Shown: in pieces, positions 6,172 to 6,999 of the stretch | How the letters are laid out: each line of letters begins with the position of its first letter | Numbering within the stretch: position 1 is the stretch's first letter | Assembly: GCA_023416055.1 (NCBI GenBank) | Contig: JAEZIH010000039.1 | Span: 1-6,999, forward strand | Direction of reading: 5' to 3' | DNA: 6,999 bases | Origin: Pseudomonadota bacterium | Lineage (GTDB): Bacteria; Pseudomonadota; Alphaproteobacteria; Caulobacterales; Caulobacteraceae | Position numbers and translations under genes: made by a program | Notes under the pieces: generated by a model | What the model was told of the DNA's origin: nothing | Databases searched by the model: none | The model's input: the letters and a program-made list of their open reading frames with translations, nothing else

Positions 6172-6999
6172 TCACTCCCACTCGATGGTGCCGGGGGGCT
6201 TCGACGTCACGTCGTAGACGACGCGGTTGACCCCCCTCACCTCGTTGATGATGCGGGTGGCGGTCTTGCCCAGCATCTCCCACGGGAAGGGGAAGAAGTC
6301 GGCGGTCATGCCGTCGGTCGAGGTGACGGCGCGCAGGGCCAGCACCTTTTCGTAGGTGCGGGCGTCGCCCATGACGCCGACCGTCTTGACCGGCAGCAGC
6401 ACGGCGAAGGCCTGCCAGATCTGGTCGTAGAGGCCGGCGTTGCGGATCTCCTCCAGATAGATGGCGTCGGCTTCCTGAAGCGTCGCGACAGCTTCGGGGG
6501 TGATCTCGCCGGGGATGCGGATGGCCAGGCCCGGTCCCGGGAAGGGGTGACGGCCGACGAAGGCGTCGGTCAGGCCCAGCTCGCGGCCCAGCGCCCGCAC
6601 CTCGTCCTTGAACAGTTCGCGCAGCGGCTCGACCAGCTTCAGCTTCATGAAGTCCGGCAGGCCGCCGACATTGTGGTGGCTCTTGATTACCGCCGACGGG
6701 CCGCCGGTGGCGGAGACGCTCTCGATCACGTCCGGATAGAGGGTGCCCTGGGCGAGGAATTCGGCGCCCTCGATCTTCGCCGCCTCGCGGTCGAACACCT
6801 CGACGAACAGCCGGCCGATGGTCTTGCGCTTGGTCTCGGGATCACTGACGCCGGCCAGGGCTCCGAGGAATTCCTGTGACGCGTCAACGTGCACCAGCGG
6901 GATGTTGTAGTGCTCGCGGAACAGGGTGGTGACCTGTTTGGCCTCGTCCTTGCGCAGCAGGCCGGTGTCGACGAAGACGCAGGTCAGCTGGTCGCCGAT
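6172..6999 (-). CDS. guaA: GMP synthase (glutamine-hydrolysing), C-terminal half
   Basis: The gene runs off the right edge; 275 residues plus the stop are visible of about 520 usual for the family. The enzyme converts XMP, ATP and glutamine to GMP, the last step of guanine nucleotide synthesis in the cytoplasm. The visible part starts with [20 protein letters not shown], which in GuaA follows shortly after the ATP pyrophosphatase P-loop SGGVDS, so that loop and the glutamine amidotransferase domain are outside. The ATP-pyrophosphatase domain continues through [23 protein letters not shown] and [14 protein letters not shown]. The dimerisation and XMP-binding domain follows, with [40 protein letters not shown] and the invariant end KPPGTIEWE. 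No frameshift or lost motif is seen. The internal GTG near 6894 is only a valine codon, not the start. Confidence 0.98.
   Translation of the reverse strand: MGDQLTCVFVDTGLLRKDEAKQVTTLFREHYNIPLVHVDASQEFLGALAGVSDPETKRKTIGRLFVEVFDREAAKIEGAEFLAQGTLYPDVIESVSATGGPSAVIKSHHNVGGLPDFMKLKLVEPLRELFKDEVRALGRELGLTDAFVGRHPFPGPGLAIRIPGEITPEAVATLQEADAIYLEEIRNAGLYDQIWQAFAVLLPVKTVGVMGDARTYEKVLALRAVTSTDGMTADFFPFPWEMLGKTATRIINEVRGVNRVVYDVTSKPPGTIEWE

Overview
The window reads as ordinary chromosomal DNA of a GC-rich alphaproteobacterium. A member of the Caulobacteraceae such as Brevundimonas is my best guess. That guess rests on the strong G/C third-position bias and the style of the proteins (a Tat-exported GH3 glucosidase, a mitochondrial-type cytochrome c, a Sel1-repeat protein), not on a phylogenetic marker. 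I see no mobile element, tRNA, rRNA, CRISPR array or integrase, and coding density is very high.

Layout. Positions 1-1315 carry a two-gene plus-strand unit: a seven-bladed beta-propeller of the virginiamycin B lyase (Vgb) family, cut by the left edge, and 7 nt later a small exported monoheme cytochrome c. After a 31-nt gap comes a full-length periplasmic GH3 beta-glucosidase (bglX, 1347-3626); a LacI-type operator-like palindrome abuts its start codon. A 68-nt gap with a strong hairpin leads to a small exported OmpA-like protein (3695-4195). It ends tail to tail, 2 nt away, with a minus-strand Spx/ArsC-like reductase of the YffB type (4198-4551). A 114-nt divergent spacer separates that gene from an exported Sel1-repeat protein (4666-6162). 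The window closes with the C-terminal half of GMP synthase, guaA, on the minus strand (6172-6999), cut by the right edge.

How the genes relate. Four or five products carry export signals and would work in the periplasm: propeller (signal out of view), cytochrome, glucosidase, OmpA-like protein and Sel1 protein. The clearest functional pairing is propeller plus cytochrome, which are probably co-transcribed and suggest a small periplasmic redox module. The other genes look like independent housekeeping or envelope genes.

I do not find convincing evidence of a new multi-gene system. The items most worth a second look are the Vgb-like propeller that appears to lack the catalytic histidines, its cytochrome partner, the palindrome at the bglX start, and the insertion in the OmpA-like domain.
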